A stretch of DNA of 5,896 nt from Thermoplasmata archaeon (lineage in GTDB: Archaea > Thermoplasmatota > Thermoplasmata > Sysuiplasmatales > Sysuiplasmataceae). The stretch spans positions 1 through 5,896 of the forward strand of contig JAKAPY010000110.1 in assembly GCA_021811925.1 (NCBI GenBank), read 5' to 3'. Positions 5,327-5,896 of the stretch are shown piece after piece (position 1 is the first letter of the stretch; each line of letters starts with the position of its first letter). A program made the position numbers and the translations under genes. Under the pieces are notes generated by a model that was not told where the DNA came from, did no database searches, and saw only the letters and a list, made by a program, of their open reading frames with translations.

Positions 5327-5896
5327 AGCGGCGGAGCTTGGCGGAAGACGTTTTCTGTTCGTCTCCCATAGAACGCCCACAAACGGCGACTTCAACCTCA
5401 ACGATCTGCCTGGAAGCGGCGGAAGGGTGGATGTCTTGGCGAGGTGCATCGGGTCATCACTTCTTGTCTCAAATGCAATAAGACGGGATGCATCTGTTTC
5501 CATCTATTTCTCAGGCGACGGGGCAGAAGGCATAACAGTGGTCGTTTCAGGCAGCCGCGTGAAGCACCTCAACCCGGACGAAAGAAGTACGTCGGCACTG
5601 CTGAGGAATGCTCTCGTGAAGGCGAGAATTCAGGATGAAGGGGAATCGAGTCCGGGCATATTTTTTTCACACATGGGTCTGGGACCGGTTGCCGGCATGC
5701 TCTCCGAAGGATGCACCACCTATTATCTTAAGGAAGATGGAGAGAGAAGCCCAAGGCTCCGCCTTCCTGCCCTTTTCATAATCGGAGACAGCAGGGATTT
5801 GTCAAAGGAGGAGGAATCGATGCTCCCGGAGGCTGTGCCAGGACGCATTTCAATTTCCCGCACCAGCCTGCAGTCTGATCATGTTGCAACAATTCT
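5316..5896 (+). CDS. trmY: tRNA (pseudouridine-54 N1)-methyltransferase TrmY, 3'-truncated by window edge
   Basis: SPOUT-class enzyme that methylates N1 of pseudouridine-54 in archaeal tRNAs using S-adenosylmethionine (family formerly DUF358). There are 193 visible residues with no stop before the edge. The family is about 200 residues, so only the last few are missing. Signatures are NLNDLPGSGGRVDVLARC (27-44), SNAIRRD (52-58), LNPDER (85-90), SPGIFF (112-117), FIIGD (154-158) and the knot region RISISRTSLQSDH (177-189). The frame opens ATG ATG at 5316 and 5319, inside the last codons of srp54. That adds about ten residues ahead of the family's usual first strand (RRFLFVSHRT), and no later start codon is available before that strand. 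Where the Methanocaldococcus protein, as I recall it, reads NHCITI near the C-terminus, this one reads DHVATI, so a cysteine is replaced by valine. Confidence 0.93.
   Translation, partial: MMIEAAELGGRRFLFVSHRTPTNGDFNLNDLPGSGGRVDVLARCIGSSLLVSNAIRRDASVSIYFSGDGAEGITVVVSGSRVKHLNPDERSTSALLRNALVKARIQDEGESSPGIFFSHMGLGPVAGMLSEGCTTYYLKEDGERSPRLRLPALFIIGDSRDLSKEEESMLPEAVPGRISISRTSLQSDHVATI

Noticed and set aside
4678..5382. 234-codon minus-strand frame
   Set aside because: Antisense to the SRP54 M domain; Ser/Leu-rich composition typical of a shadow frame.
1..5896. Mobile elements, CRISPR arrays, toxin-antitoxin or defence genes
   Set aside because: No transposase, integrase, spaced repeats or defence-type domains were seen; every confident gene is a core archaeal function.

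Overview
The window is archaeal and carries ordinary housekeeping genes. It holds a wyosine-synthesis radical-SAM enzyme, an archaeal CPSF-type termination ribonuclease, a single-type proteasome beta subunit with a short propeptide, SRP54, and a TrmY tRNA methyltransferase. TATA-like promoters and GAGG-type ribosome binding sites fit this. The proteasome beta subunit most resembles the Thermoplasma type as I recall it, so a mid-GC member of the Thermoplasmata is my best guess. That is inference from remembered sequences, not from a tree.

Layout. At 2-649 (+) is the C-terminal two thirds of Taw1/TYW1, cut by the left edge. It converges, with one base between the genes, on 651-2576 (-), the aCPSF1/FttA gene. 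The proteasome beta gene psmB (2664-3302, -) lies just upstream of fttA in the same direction. Next comes an intergenic stretch of about 690 bp (3303-3988) without a convincing protein gene. It contains a TATA element, a 23-codon reading frame with a perfect Shine-Dalgarno, several hairpins and a 10-bp direct repeat. Reading right from it are srp54 (3989-5326, +) and trmY (5316-5896, +), overlapping by 11 bases; trmY runs off the right edge.

The most notable point is an in-frame TAG at codon 364 of the fttA frame (1485-1487 on the minus strand). It falls between the metallo-beta-lactamase motifs and the beta-CASP motifs. The reading frame and family match continue unbroken on both sides, so this is a one-codon substitution (expected Arg, AGG to TAG), not a frameshift. 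It could be a sequencing or assembly error, a real nonsense change, or TAG read as an amino acid, as in pyrrolysine-decoding archaea. None of the four gene ends visible here uses TAG as its terminator (three TGA, one TAA), which fits the last option but is too few to prove it.

Functionally the genes cover tRNA modification (Taw1, TrmY), transcription termination (FttA), protein degradation (PsmB) and membrane targeting (SRP54). I found no mobile element, CRISPR array, tRNA or rRNA, and no clearly new multi-gene system.
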